The position numbers and the translations under genes are program-made. Under the pieces are notes generated by a model. That model saw only the letters and a program-made list of their open reading frames with translations, searched no databases and had not been told where the DNA came from. This document shows positions 1-6,621 of a DNA stretch of 64,000 bases, one piece after another; positions within the stretch are counted from its first letter, which is position 1; the number at the start of each line of letters is the position of its first letter. This DNA is from an uncultured Ruminococcus sp. (GTDB lineage Bacteria; Bacillota; Clostridia; Oscillospirales; Ruminococcaceae): the NCBI GenBank assembly GCA_902788785.1, contig CADALT010000025.1, positions 1 through 64,000 on the forward strand. Direction: 5' to 3'.

Positions 1-10
1 TATTCACTTA

Positions 11-94
11 GCAGGCTCTTTGCTAAATAACGCAAAGACACTTCTGCTGTGATACAACAGAAGTGTCTGAATAATACTTCTTTATAGAGCCTGC
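11..94. repeat. Nested stem-loop at left edge
   Basis: Bases 11-19 pair with 86-94 (9 bp), enclosing a second perfect 10-bp stem, 37-46 with 58-67. The region 1-222 holds no gene I can support. The nested structure could be the terminator of a gene lying to the left, part of a small RNA, or a small mobile repeat. A clean U-tract does not follow on either strand, so a simple terminator is not certain. Confidence 0.45.
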
Positions 95-222
95 GCTTAC
101 CGACCTGCCGCTTACCTTTTCTTTTGTTCTTTTATGGGGGTGTAAAAGTGTGTTAGAGGTTTTTCTATATTATTTATCTATCATGCTGTTTCAAATGACT
201 AAAAAGCTTACTGCCGTGAATA

Positions 223-1821
223 TCAGTCCTTCAGATCTTCCTCGATCTCATCACGTATAGCATCGTTGAAATCAATATTGAAAGTCACTTCATACTGACC
301 CTTTATCTCCTTGTCGCCTACTTTAAGACCGTTTATCTTAATAGTTACAGGTGTGTTCTTATCTGTTGCTGCGATTCTGTCATCTACGGATAAAGTCAGA
401 CCTGTTCTGACAATATTTTCATCGAGATCATCTCCATTGTAGCTGTCACGGGATACCTGAGCCTCGATATTCTCAGCCCCGGTAATGTTTTTCAGCTCTG
501 CAAGATCGGTGTACGAAAGGTCTACTGTGTCCTCGATCTTTGTGCCGTCTTTTCTCTTTACATCAAAGAATATATAGTATTCCTCGCTCTTTCCGTCATA
601 GGTAAGTCCGCCGAGTTCGATATCATAATCATCAAATCCCTCAGTCGTCTTACCCTTATCGTGTACATTGAATTCGATGACATCTGCGCCTTCTACCCTT
701 TCCCTGATATCATCGTCCAGATCACCAAATGCCTGAAATACATTTATCTTTGCAGTATAACCGTTCTGCTCGCTTGGCCATTCCACGCCGCAGACATCGT
801 TGTTGCTCTTCTTTTCGCCGTCAAACGATGATACGTATTCAAGCTCATAATCATAGCCGTGATCCTGCATCCAGTATTCAAGAGCAAAATAGCCATCTTC
901 ATCATTGCACAGACTGTCGAATACAAAGTTAGTCAGTTCTTCACAGTTTTCATCAGGATCTGTCAGGCTGACATATTGAAATTTCTCCTTATCGAAAATG
1001 TATACGGAGTCCTTGCCCGAAAGCTCAAATGCATTATCAAGTTCGAGATTCTGATTTACCTTGCCGTCCTTGTCAGCAAAAACCAGTATCCTGTCACCGG
1101 GCTTAGCCATTTTCACAGCATCGGTGTTGTTTGCGATACTTATTTCGGGACCGCCTGCATACTGCATATAATGATCGGGAATAACATCGTTATTGATATC
1201 ATTGATATATTCCTCCGTCTCGGGGTGCTTGATATATAAAGGGAATCCTCGCAGATCTTCAGCAGGAACATCAATATCATAATCACCATATGAAACGGTA
1301 TAGTCGATATAGCTTGCTATAGCCTTGCCGGAAGCGCTTCTCTCATCGACTTCAAGACCTGCCGAACCGTAGCCGTTCTCACAAACTGTCACCAGTTCAG
1401 CATTTTCAACTGTAAATTCGACAACATATTCCGATCTTTCAAGCATTTCCCTGAAACTTTCTTTAGGCTCTGCATCATTCTTTGCAGCAGTCTCCTGTTC
1501 GTCTGTTACGATCTCATCCACAGGCTGTGCAGCGGGCTGAACAGTGCGTGCATTCAGCTTGCTGAGTCCAACTGCGCTGCCGCCTACTACCAATACTGCA
1601 CAAGCTGCTGCGATGATACTTCCCTTTGTTCTGCCGCCTACTCTGATGTTCTCTCTGTTATTTTCCATTACCATATCCTCCTCTTTCTGCGCAGTTAAAC
1701 TGCCCGATGATGAGAGTATGTTTTTTTTACCATTTTCTCCTTCTGCCTTGGACATTATCTCCTCAAATACCCTCTGTTTTGTCTCGCTATCGTATCTTTT
1801 TGCTCCTTCTGAAAAACGCAT
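223..1821 (-). CDS. Membrane-anchored anti-sigma-like protein
   Basis: About 532 residues. A cytoplasmic N-terminal stretch of about 65 residues is followed by one membrane segment (SIIAAACAVLVVGG) and a long acidic extracellular region of about 430 residues. I do not recognise a named family for the outer region. The start is set at the ATG at 1821 because GGAGG lies 7-8 bases upstream; an in-frame GTG at 1830 overlaps that site. The gene overlaps the end of the ECF sigma gene by 35 bases on the same strand, the usual arrangement for a sigma factor and its membrane-bound regulator. The anti-sigma role is inferred from this context and topology, not from a recognised zinc-finger or RsgI motif. 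Confidence 0.7.
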   Translation of the reverse strand: MRFSEGAKRYDSETKQRVFEEIMSKAEGENGKKNILSSSGSLTAQKEEDMVMENNRENIRVGGRTKGSIIAAACAVLVVGGSAVGLSKLNARTVQPAAQPVDEIVTDEQETAAKNDAEPKESFREMLERSEYVVEFTVENAELVTVCENGYGSAGLEVDERSASGKAIASYIDYTVSYGDYDIDVPAEDLRGFPLYIKHPETEEYINDINNDVIPDHYMQYAGGPEISIANNTDAVKMAKPGDRILVFADKDGKVNQNLELDNAFELSGKDSVYIFDKEKFQYVSLTDPDENCEELTNFVFDSLCNDEDGYFALEYWMQDHGYDYELEYVSSFDGEKKSNNDVCGVEWPSEQNGYTAKINVFQAFGDLDDDIRERVEGADVIEFNVHDKGKTTEGFDDYDIELGGLTYDGKSEEYYIFFDVKRKDGTKIEDTVDLSYTDLAELKNITGAENIEAQVSRDSYNGDDLDENIVRTGLTLSVDDRIAATDKNTPVTIKINGLKVGDKEIKGQYEVTFNIDFNDAIRDEIEEDLKD

Positions 1822-2329
1822 GACTCTCACCCTCCTTTATTTCATTTTGCAGCTTTTTGATCGCCCTGTACATTCTCGATTTTACCGTCGACGGTGACAG
1901 ACCCACGATCTCAGCTGTCTTCTCGATGGTGTAGTCGTGAACATAATGCAGCATGAATATCCTGTATGTCACATCGTCCATATTTTTCAGACTCTCCAGT
2001 ATCTCTTCATATGTAAAGCTGTCATCATTCTCCATTTTATCCAGCGCTTTTTCATCCACGATGTCGATGTGTTCTTCGATACTCTCATCCATTCGCCTGC
2101 TTTTATAATAGTCTGCCACAGCGTGCTTTGCTATCCTCAACAGATAATGCTTTGCATCAAGTATCACAGCATCGCTTTTCAGCTTATCATAAAATTTCAG
2201 ATACACGCTTTGCAGTATATCCTCCGCAGTTTCTCTTGAACTTATCTTACAGAGCAGAAACCTGTTGATGTAATCATAGGTCTTGTTATAGACCTGTTCA
2301 AAGCGCTCACGCACTTCATTATTATTCAC
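1787..2329 (-). CDS. ECF-family RNA polymerase sigma factor
   Basis: About 180 residues from a GTG start at 2329, which has GGAGGAGGTG six bases upstream. A longer reading from 2410 would run through the promoter at 2379-2408, so the GTG start is preferred. Region 2 carries the AEDILQSVYLKFY core-binding helix and the C-terminal region 4 helix-turn-helix reads TIEKTAEIVGLSPSTVKSRM. The length is typical of ECF sigma factors, which direct RNA polymerase to a small set of promoters, often for envelope stress. The downstream overlapping membrane protein is the likely partner. Two ECF-like promoters just upstream suggest that it activates its own transcription. Confidence 0.88.
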   Translation of the reverse strand: MNNNEVRERFEQVYNKTYDYINRFLLCKISSRETAEDILQSVYLKFYDKLKSDAVILDAKHYLLRIAKHAVADYYKSRRMDESIEEHIDIVDEKALDKMENDDSFTYEEILESLKNMDDVTYRIFMLHYVHDYTIEKTAEIVGLSPSTVKSRMYRAIKKLQNEIKEGESHAFFRRSKKIR

Positions 2330-2378
2330 AGCTCTCACCTCCTCCTTTTTTGCAGCGACACTCTGTCGTCTACGCTTT

Positions 2379-2408
2379 AATAGACGGTTCGTTTTCTCAA
2401 AAAGTTTC
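2379..2408 (-). promoter_or_regulatory. ECF-type promoter P1 (sigma gene)
   Basis: Read on the minus strand: GAAACTTTTT (2399-2408), 12-base spacer, CGTCTATT (2379-2386). GAAAC plus CGTCTA is the classical ECF -35/-10 pattern. It sits about 50 bases before the GTG start at 2329, so it would give a short leader. Confidence 0.6.
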
Positions 2409-2467
2409 AACTCAAAGAAAAATCTTTTCTCACCGATATTACCCGGTGTTCATGTCGCTTACGTACT

Positions 2468-2497
2468 AATAGACAGTTTATTTGCAGAAAAAGTTTC
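2468..2497 (-). promoter_or_regulatory. ECF-type promoter P2 (sigma gene)
   Basis: A second copy of the P1 arrangement: GAAACTTTTT (2488-2497), the same 12-base spacing, and TGTCTATT (2468-2475). The identical spacing and near-identical boxes in two copies support a real recognition site rather than chance. Confidence 0.55.
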
Positions 2498-2642
2498 ATC
2501 AGAGAATTATTTATTTCATCAGTTTTTTAACAGAACTCCGGCTGACCTTTGTTCGCAGCCCTTGACGATGAGCCTTGCACAGTTCAGCCCCTTGTCAGCC
2601 ATACCCGAAACGACACATTATCCCCCTTTGAATTTATACTAT

Positions 2643-2671
2643 ATTATAACACACACCAACTGATTTGTAAA
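2643..2671 (-). promoter_or_regulatory. Sigma-A promoter upstream of sigma gene
   Basis: Minus strand TTTACA (2666-2671), 17-base spacer, TATAAT (2643-2648). It would give the ECF gene a basal housekeeping transcript with a leader of about 300 bases. The stretch 2500-2640 otherwise contains only a 27-codon frame without a clear ribosome binding site. Confidence 0.6.
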
Positions 2672-2713
2672 TCAGCACTGCCCTTTAACATAAGATAATA
2701 TGCCTGCGCACCC

Positions 2714-2742
2714 TTGACAAGTCCGGGCAGATGTGATATAAT
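2714..2742 (+). promoter_or_regulatory. Consensus sigma-A promoter of tRNA-Leu
   Basis: TTGACA (2714-2719), 17-base spacer, TATAAT (2737-2742): a perfect consensus, as expected for a strongly expressed stable RNA gene. It ends 16 bases before the tRNA. Confidence 0.85.
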
Positions 2743-2758
2743 ATCATGGTGGTATTAC

Positions 2759-3073
2759 GCCGCTGTGGTGGAATTGGCAGACACAAGGGACTTTGATGTT
2801 TGCTCACACAACAGTGTGACTGCGCAGCTGCGCAGAGAGTGCCCGTGGGGAAACTCACGGTGCAGAAGTCGGCTAAAACGGCGAAGGCGCAAACAGAACG
2901 CCGTGCTAACCTTACAGGTGAGTGTAGAGACTTTACACCGACTGCCTAAGTCCGCAAGGATAGGGCAAAGACCAAGTCCGGACTACAACGCATATATGCG
3001 GCTATGGTGACATAGAGTAGTGAGAAAATCCCTCGATAGCAATATCGTACCGGTTCAAGTCCGGTTAGCGGCA
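2759..3073 (+). tRNA. tRNA-Leu(UAA), interrupted by a group I intron
   Basis: The 5' exon is 2759-2793 and the 3' exon 3025-3073; joined they give an 84-nt class II tRNA. The acceptor stem GCCGCTG pairs with TAGCGGC (one G-T pair). The D arm is GTG/CAC around GAATTGGCAGA. The anticodon stem AGGGA/TCCCT closes the loop CTTAAAA, so the anticodon is UAA. The long variable arm is CGATA-GCAA-TATCG and the T stem ACCGG/CCGGT closes TTCAAGT. A73 is the discriminator and CCA is not encoded. The interruption lies between U34 and A35, the classical position of the cyanobacterial and plastid tRNA-Leu(UAA) intron. A consensus promoter precedes the gene and a strong terminator follows. Confidence 0.93.
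2794..3024 (+). ncRNA. Group I self-splicing intron in tRNA-Leu(UAA)
   Basis: 231 nt with the group I core visible. The splice site follows a U and the intron ends in G (3024). P1 is exon GGGACTT with an internal guide near 2837-2844. P2 is CCGTG/CACGG. P3 is AGTCGG (2867-2872) with CCGACT (2938-2943). P4/P5 is ACGGCG (2878-2883) with CGCCGT (2899-2904). P6 is ACCT/AGGT. P7 is GACT (2929-2932) with AGTC (2975-2978), in R- and S-like contexts AGAGACT and AAGACCAAGTCC. P8 (2944-2966) is capped by a GCAA tetraloop, and P9-type hairpins follow (2989-3000; 3002-3015 with a GTGA loop). No homing endonuclease fits inside. Size and position match subgroup IC3. Two extra hairpins enlarge the P1 loop. 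Confidence 0.9.
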
Positions 3074-3080
3074 TACACAC

Positions 3081-3114
3081 AAAAGCTCCCGAGCATGAAC
3101 TCGGGAGCTTTTCT
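3081..3114 (+). terminator. Rho-independent terminator after tRNA-Leu
   Basis: AAAAGCTCCCGAG pairs with CTCGGGAGCTTTT around a six-base loop, with a T-rich tail. Confidence 0.9.
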
Positions 3115-3121
3115 TATTATA

Positions 3122-3745
3122 TCAGACTTTTGCCACCAGAGCATATACAGTTACTGCCACTAAAGCTGCCATCATGATGATATCCGCTGCCACTACACCT
3201 ACTGCAAATGTGCATATCAGTCCGACAATGCCTGCCACCATCCATACAAAACCTGCCAGACGGTGTACCTTGTTCCATACCTCCTCATCAGAAAGCGTTC
3301 TTGGCGTTCTGATGCCTATGAAGGAATTCTGTCTGGTCTTTGGCAGATAGTTGCCCACCACGATAAGCAGTACAGCCAGCAGACAAGTAAAGATCATGCC
3401 TACATTGTCAAGCTTGTTCAGTGCATACAGCACCATTGTGGTCTGTACCACAAATGCTAAGGCAGGTGTCAGCATCCTCACGAGATTATAGCTTTTGGGC
3501 GAACTTTTCGCTCTTTCGTCCGCACTTGTCAGCAGGCAGGCTGCTATATGCAATGCAGCCAGTATCAGCGGCAAACCAAACACCGCAAATGCCTTTGAGG
3601 ACCAGCCATCGGGCGAACCGTCCGCAGAAAAATGTGTTGCGATCCTGTCGGGCAGCTTGCTGTATACGAAAAGTCCCGGCAGCATCGAGCTTAAAGTCAG
3701 CAGACTTGTGCATATATCAAACTTCGTTATCTTCATCTTTTTCAT
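3122..3745 (-). CDS. SdpI-family immunity/integral membrane protein
   Basis: About 207 residues with six hydrophobic segments. The N-terminal block (LPDRIATHFSADGSPDGW) is the DUF1648 signature and the block VGNYLPKTRQNSFIGIRTP is the SdpI signature. In Bacillus subtilis SdpI confers immunity to the SDP cannibalism toxin and sequesters the ArsR-type repressor SdpR. The start at 3745 is preferred over the ATG at 3751 because GGAGGT (3754-3759) is eight bases from the former and only two from the latter. The gene overlaps the end of the ArsR-type gene, which matches sdpRI gene order. No toxin-production genes are seen nearby, so this may protect against foreign peptides or sense envelope damage. 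Confidence 0.85.
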   Translation of the reverse strand: MKKMKITKFDICTSLLTLSSMLPGLFVYSKLPDRIATHFSADGSPDGWSSKAFAVFGLPLILAALHIAACLLTSADERAKSSPKSYNLVRMLTPALAFVVQTTMVLYALNKLDNVGMIFTCLLAVLLIVVGNYLPKTRQNSFIGIRTPRTLSDEEVWNKVHRLAGFVWMVAGIVGLICTFAVGVVAADIIMMAALVAVTVYALVAKV

Positions 3746-4031
3746 TATCATCTACCTCCTCGGTGCTTTCAGCACCCGTAAACTGTGATACCCACAGCAT
3801 TATTTCTTCAAACACCGATGTATTCAGTGTGTAGTATATAAAATTCTTGTCCTTTGTTTCGTATATAAGCCCTGCTTTTTTCAGCTGTTTAAGGTGGTAT
3901 GACACCGTAGCTGCGGTCATATCGAACTGCGATGCGATATCCCCCGCAGAACGTCTGCCGCCCCTTAACATACTCAGTATCTCTCGCCGCACAGGGTCGG
4001 ACAGCGCCTTGAAAGTTTCAGGAAACCCCAT
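3717..4031 (-). CDS. SdpR-like ArsR-family transcriptional repressor
   Basis: 104 residues with a winged helix-turn-helix: PVRREILSMLRGGRRSAGDI followed by FDMTAATVSYHLKQLKKAGL and the wing KDKNFIYYTLN. There is no CXC metal-binding motif in the recognition helix region, so it is probably not a metal sensor. That fits SdpR, which is controlled by sequestration at the membrane through SdpI. GGAG lies seven bases before the ATG. The inverted repeats flanking the operon promoter (5260-5340) are its most likely operators. It sits third in a four-gene run: CPBP protease, small membrane protein, SdpR, SdpI. Confidence 0.85.
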   Translation of the reverse strand: MGFPETFKALSDPVRREILSMLRGGRRSAGDIASQFDMTAATVSYHLKQLKKAGLIYETKDKNFIYYTLNTSVFEEIMLWVSQFTGAESTEEVDDNEKDEDNEV

Positions 4032-4091
4032 ATATTCTCTCCTTTCTGTTATTATCCGTCTTAAAACATCCCTTGCAGGCTGTATCCATAT

Positions 4092-4262
4092 TCAGCCCAG
4101 ATACAATACAGCCATGCCCATGATGACGTTGGCTATCCCGACAGTCAGCGCCTGCTTTCTGCCTATCCAAATCCCATCGCATAAAAAGTTTGCGATGATG
4201 CCCCATATCAGCGCCGCCGCACAAAGCATCAGCGCAGCAGCTATATTTGCCGAGTTCATCAT
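4092..4262 (-). CDS. 56-residue predicted membrane protein
   Basis: A short frame from ATG at 4262 with AGGAG seven bases upstream, ending at 4092. It encodes about 56 residues with two hydrophobic segments (IAAALMLCAAALIWGIIA and LTVGIANVIMGMAVLYLG) separated by a short loop containing IGRKQ. It lies 20 bases after the CPBP protease gene and about 60 bases before sdpR, all on the same strand, so it is probably cotranscribed. I do not recognise the family. Good ribosome binding site, membrane-like composition and operon position make it a likely real gene; it could be an accessory to the SdpI or CPBP protein. Confidence 0.65.
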   Translation of the reverse strand: MMNSANIAAALMLCAAALIWGIIANFLCDGIWIGRKQALTVGIANVIMGMAVLYLG

Positions 4263-4282
4263 GTTACTTCTCCTTTGATCTA

Positions 4283-5209
4283 TCAGATGTTGTTCACTGC
4301 AACTGCCTTTTCGTGGACCTCTTCCCTGTTCCTTAGAAGCATCACCGCTGCGATCGCAAGCGAGGGTATTATGCTTATGATGCCCACCGGCACAGGACCC
4401 AGTATCATATGGTCTGCCAACTTTGGTTCAAAGAATATCATAGGCAGTATCCCAAATGCATTGACCGAACCGTGGAAGATAGCCGCCGCCCAGATGCAGC
4501 CCGTCTTTTCGTATATATAGTCTGCGATGATACCCCAGGTTATGGTGACAATGCAGAAAACCACAGGACCCGCAAAAGGTGCGCCGATGTATTCCTTGCC
4601 ATATTCATAGCCTGCAATTATGATAACGGGGAAATGCCATACGCCCCAGATAACGCCGCCCAGCAGCAGACCCTTCACCTTGCCGAAACGCTCTTTCAGC
4701 GCAGGGTTGAGGAAACCTCTCCAGCCTGCCTCTTCGCCCACAGCAAGCAGCGCATTTATAAATGCACCCGAGAATGCTGTTATGATATTCAGCGCTACAA
4801 AGCCCTCATAGTTAATGCCTTTTTTTGCCATATCAGCCATTATATCAGTACCCGTTGCCTCACCCTGCATTTTGATATAAGCGCCTGTTGTATCAAAATG
4901 TGTCGGGAATATCACAAAATACAGCACAGCGCCCAAAGCAGTTGCCACCGCAGGCAAAAGCCATGCCATCAGATAAAACTTCACCGTTTTGCCGTTCAGT
5001 TTCGGCACCCAGCCCAGACCTTTCAGCGTGCCCTTAGCCGCCAGTGTCCCCACCATAGGTATGAACATACACAGCGCCAATATGCCCTTGAATATTCCCT
5101 GACCGTTTGCGCCTTCAATCGTGTTTGCCGCAATGCTTGCAATGACCTGCAAGACCCACGACACTGCGAATGTTACTGTCATATACTTTATCATTGTTTT
5201 CTTTTTCAT
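4283..5209 (-). CDS. CPBP-family intramembrane metalloprotease
   Basis: About 308 residues with eight or so membrane segments. The three conserved motifs of the CAAX-protease/bacteriocin-processing (Abi) family are present: VGEEAGWRGFL, GVIWGVWHFP and AAIFHGSVNAFG, giving the paired glutamates, arginine and histidines. The start at 5209 places AGGAG nine bases upstream; the in-frame ATG at 5218 directly abuts that site. It is the first gene of the operon leading to sdpR and sdpI. CPBP proteins are often linked to peptide toxins, either in maturation or in self-protection, so a role in peptide resistance is plausible but inferred from context. Confidence 0.85.
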   Translation of the reverse strand: MKKKTMIKYMTVTFAVSWVLQVIASIAANTIEGANGQGIFKGILALCMFIPMVGTLAAKGTLKGLGWVPKLNGKTVKFYLMAWLLPAVATALGAVLYFVIFPTHFDTTGAYIKMQGEATGTDIMADMAKKGINYEGFVALNIITAFSGAFINALLAVGEEAGWRGFLNPALKERFGKVKGLLLGGVIWGVWHFPVIIIAGYEYGKEYIGAPFAGPVVFCIVTITWGIIADYIYEKTGCIWAAAIFHGSVNAFGILPMIFFEPKLADHMILGPVPVGIISIIPSLAIAAVMLLRNREEVHEKAVAVNNI

Positions 5210-5259
5210 ATCCGGCATCTCCTTTGTCCTATATATTGTTGTCTGCGAATTTTGATTTT

Positions 5260-5284
5260 TTTCTAATTAGAAATTTCTCTAAAT
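5260..5284. promoter_or_regulatory. Inverted-repeat operator candidate, downstream half
   Basis: A perfect 14-bp palindrome TTTCTAATTAGAAA (5260-5273) runs into a further TTTCTCTAAAT. It lies just downstream of the -10 box of the CPBP-sdpRI promoter. The TTAGAAA half-site is shared with 5321-5340. Confidence 0.5.
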
Positions 5285-5286
5285 AG

Positions 5287-5315
5287 ATAATAGCACTTTT
5301 CCTCTCCAAAGTCAA
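5287..5315 (-). promoter_or_regulatory. Promoter of the CPBP-sdpRI operon
   Basis: Minus strand TTGACT (5310-5315), 17-base spacer, TATTAT (5287-5292), flanked on both sides by TTAGAAA-type inverted repeats. Confidence 0.75.
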
Positions 5316-5320
5316 TACCT

Positions 5321-5340
5321 ATTTAGAAAAATTTCTAAAT
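5321..5340. promoter_or_regulatory. Inverted-repeat operator candidate, upstream half
   Basis: Perfect 9-bp arms ATTTAGAAA/TTTCTAAAT around a 2-bp centre, immediately upstream of the -35 box. Length and symmetry fit an ArsR-family dimer site; SdpR is the natural candidate. Confidence 0.55.
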
Positions 5341-5385
5341 TCGTCACTATATACAAAACTGCCCTTATTTTCATGGCAAAAAAAG

Positions 5386-5414
5386 CACAGCCGTGAGATC
5401 ACACGACTGTGCCG
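5386..5414 (-). terminator. Terminator after PEBP-like lipoprotein gene
   Basis: Hairpin with arms GCACAG and CTGTGC extended by CGTG/CACG-type pairs; on the minus strand it runs into a T-rich tract. Confidence 0.7.
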
Positions 5415-5421
5415 AATTAAA

Positions 5422-6027
5422 CTATTTAGCTGTATAAGTGCCAGAGATATGCCCGTAAGATATGATATTTCCACGTTCTCCGCCTGCTGTATCGACCGAA
5501 GCGAACATATCTTCAAGCGAAGCGTTTGAACTGTTGAACTGACCCTCATACTTATCCGCAGGCTGTTTCAATGCGAACACGAACACCTCGTAAGTATGGG
5601 TGCCGTCGGGGGGATAGGGTCCCACATAGTCGTCACTGCCAGCAAATCCGTGGGCAAGTTCGGTCTGCGTGACCTCCCCCGTCTTCCAGTGCAGCCAATT
5701 GCCTGCTGTGGTATCCACCATATATATCGAATACAGCTGCGCACCCTCAACGCTTGCCCATTTAAGCTGCGGCGAGGAATTTGTGCCGTACTGAGTATCT
5801 GTTATATCGTCCGACCACACTCCGTCCACCAGATCAACCGAGGTCAGTTCAAAGGTATTTGCTGTTATGCCGTAGTCAGCCCCGTCATCGGGCGCAACAG
5901 ACTCCTCCGCAGCGGATATATCCGTCCTCTCCTTTATAGTCAAAGCCGCATCACGTTCAGGGTCCCTTAAACCACAGGACGCAAGCATAAGCGATGCCAG
6001 CGCAAATATCATGATCTTCTTGTTCAT
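5422..6027 (-). CDS. PEBP (YbhB/YbcL)-family lipoprotein
   Basis: 201 residues. A signal peptide ends in the lipobox LASC, so the protein should be lipid-anchored on the outer face of the membrane. After an acidic linker, residues 50-200 match the phosphatidylethanolamine-binding protein family: SPQLKWASVEGAQLYSIYM, a GNWLHW segment and YVGPYPPDGTHTYEVFVFAL, which form the ligand pocket in YbhB-like proteins. Bacterial members have no settled function; binding of small anionic ligands or peptidase inhibition is proposed for the family. It is a single-gene unit with its own promoter (6055-6083) and terminator. Confidence 0.85.
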   Translation of the reverse strand: MNKKIMIFALASLMLASCGLRDPERDAALTIKERTDISAAEESVAPDDGADYGITANTFELTSVDLVDGVWSDDITDTQYGTNSSPQLKWASVEGAQLYSIYMVDTTAGNWLHWKTGEVTQTELAHGFAGSDDYVGPYPPDGTHTYEVFVFALKQPADKYEGQFNSSNASLEDMFASVDTAGGERGNIISYGHISGTYTAK

Positions 6028-6054
6028 TTGGTTATCACCCCTTTATTTATTAAC

Positions 6055-6083
6055 ATTATATCACAAATGTAATAATATGTCAA
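6055..6083 (-). promoter_or_regulatory. Promoter of PEBP-like lipoprotein
   Basis: Minus strand TTGACA (6078-6083), 17-base spacer, TATAAT (6055-6060): perfect consensus. Confidence 0.8.
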
Positions 6084-6140
6084 CAACAAATTAACAGGAT
6101 TTAACAAAAAATATTTCTGCCCATGCTTTCCGACTGACGC

Positions 6141-6176
6141 AAAAAAGCCCGTAAACAAACGTCCACGGGCTTTCGA
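6141..6176 (-). terminator. Terminator after the 6186-6611 gene
   Basis: AAAGCCCGT and ACGGGCTTT arms; on the minus strand the hairpin is followed by a run of T. Confidence 0.7.
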
Positions 6177-6185
6177 TCTCACTAT

Positions 6186-6611
6186 TCAGTATTCGGTCTT
6201 TACCTTATCTATCCCGTAGATCTTCTTGAACCTGTCCAGGTCGCCCTGCGAACGTATCAGCATGACCTCGGTGAAATGACCGTCCGCCTTGTTCTTGAAG
6301 CCTGCCAGCTTCTCGCCCGTACAGATGGAACTTCTCACCACCGCATACTGTTTCTCGGGGTCAAAGGGTATCTTGTCTTTCAGCCCTTTTTCGAAATAAG
6401 GCGTACTTCCGTTATCCTGATGCATCTCAATTATGAAGACCGCAATAAACACCGCAAGTATAAGGCTGCCGGCTATTACGGGAAGTTTGTACAGCTTTCC
6501 TGTAAAGCACCACAGCAAAACAGGTATCACCGCACCGATAATGAGCGCCGCACATATCATAGTACCGCCGAAATGTATCGAGTTTATCTTTGGGATACCT
6601 ATCTTTTTCAT
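6186..6611 (-). CDS. Hypothetical two-helix membrane protein
   Basis: 141 residues with two N-terminal membrane helices (GTMICAALIIGAVIPVLLW and PVIAGSLILAVFIAVFII) and a soluble C-terminal domain of about 80 residues ending FKKIYGIDKVKTEY. I do not recognise the family. It begins 10 bases after the EAL gene stops and the ribosome binding site is weak, so it is probably expressed from the EAL transcript. A terminator follows at 6141-6176. A link to cyclic-di-GMP signalling is suggested only by position. Confidence 0.65.
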   Translation of the reverse strand: MKKIGIPKINSIHFGGTMICAALIIGAVIPVLLWCFTGKLYKLPVIAGSLILAVFIAVFIIEMHQDNGSTPYFEKGLKDKIPFDPEKQYAVVRSSICTGEKLAGFKNKADGHFTEVMLIRSQGDLDRFKKIYGIDKVKTEY

Positions 6612-6621
6612 AGGCTCAAAT

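Noticed and set aside
2537-2620. 27-codon frame on the minus strand in the sigma gene leader
   Set aside because: Start has no clear ribosome binding site and nothing distinguishes it from chance.
2714-3010. Open frame of 98 codons across the tRNA-Leu region
   Set aside because: It runs through tRNA exons and the group I intron; no ribosome binding site and no protein-like sequence.
4018-4224. 68-codon minus-strand frame between sdpR and the CPBP gene
   Set aside because: It overlaps the better supported 56-residue membrane protein in another frame and lacks a ribosome binding site.
3122-5209. Complete SDP-type toxin locus
   Set aside because: Only SdpR and SdpI are recognisable; no sdpA, sdpB or sdpC-like gene is present.
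5319-5549. 76-codon minus-strand frame
   Set aside because: It spans a terminator, an operator and the end of the PEBP gene; not coding-like.
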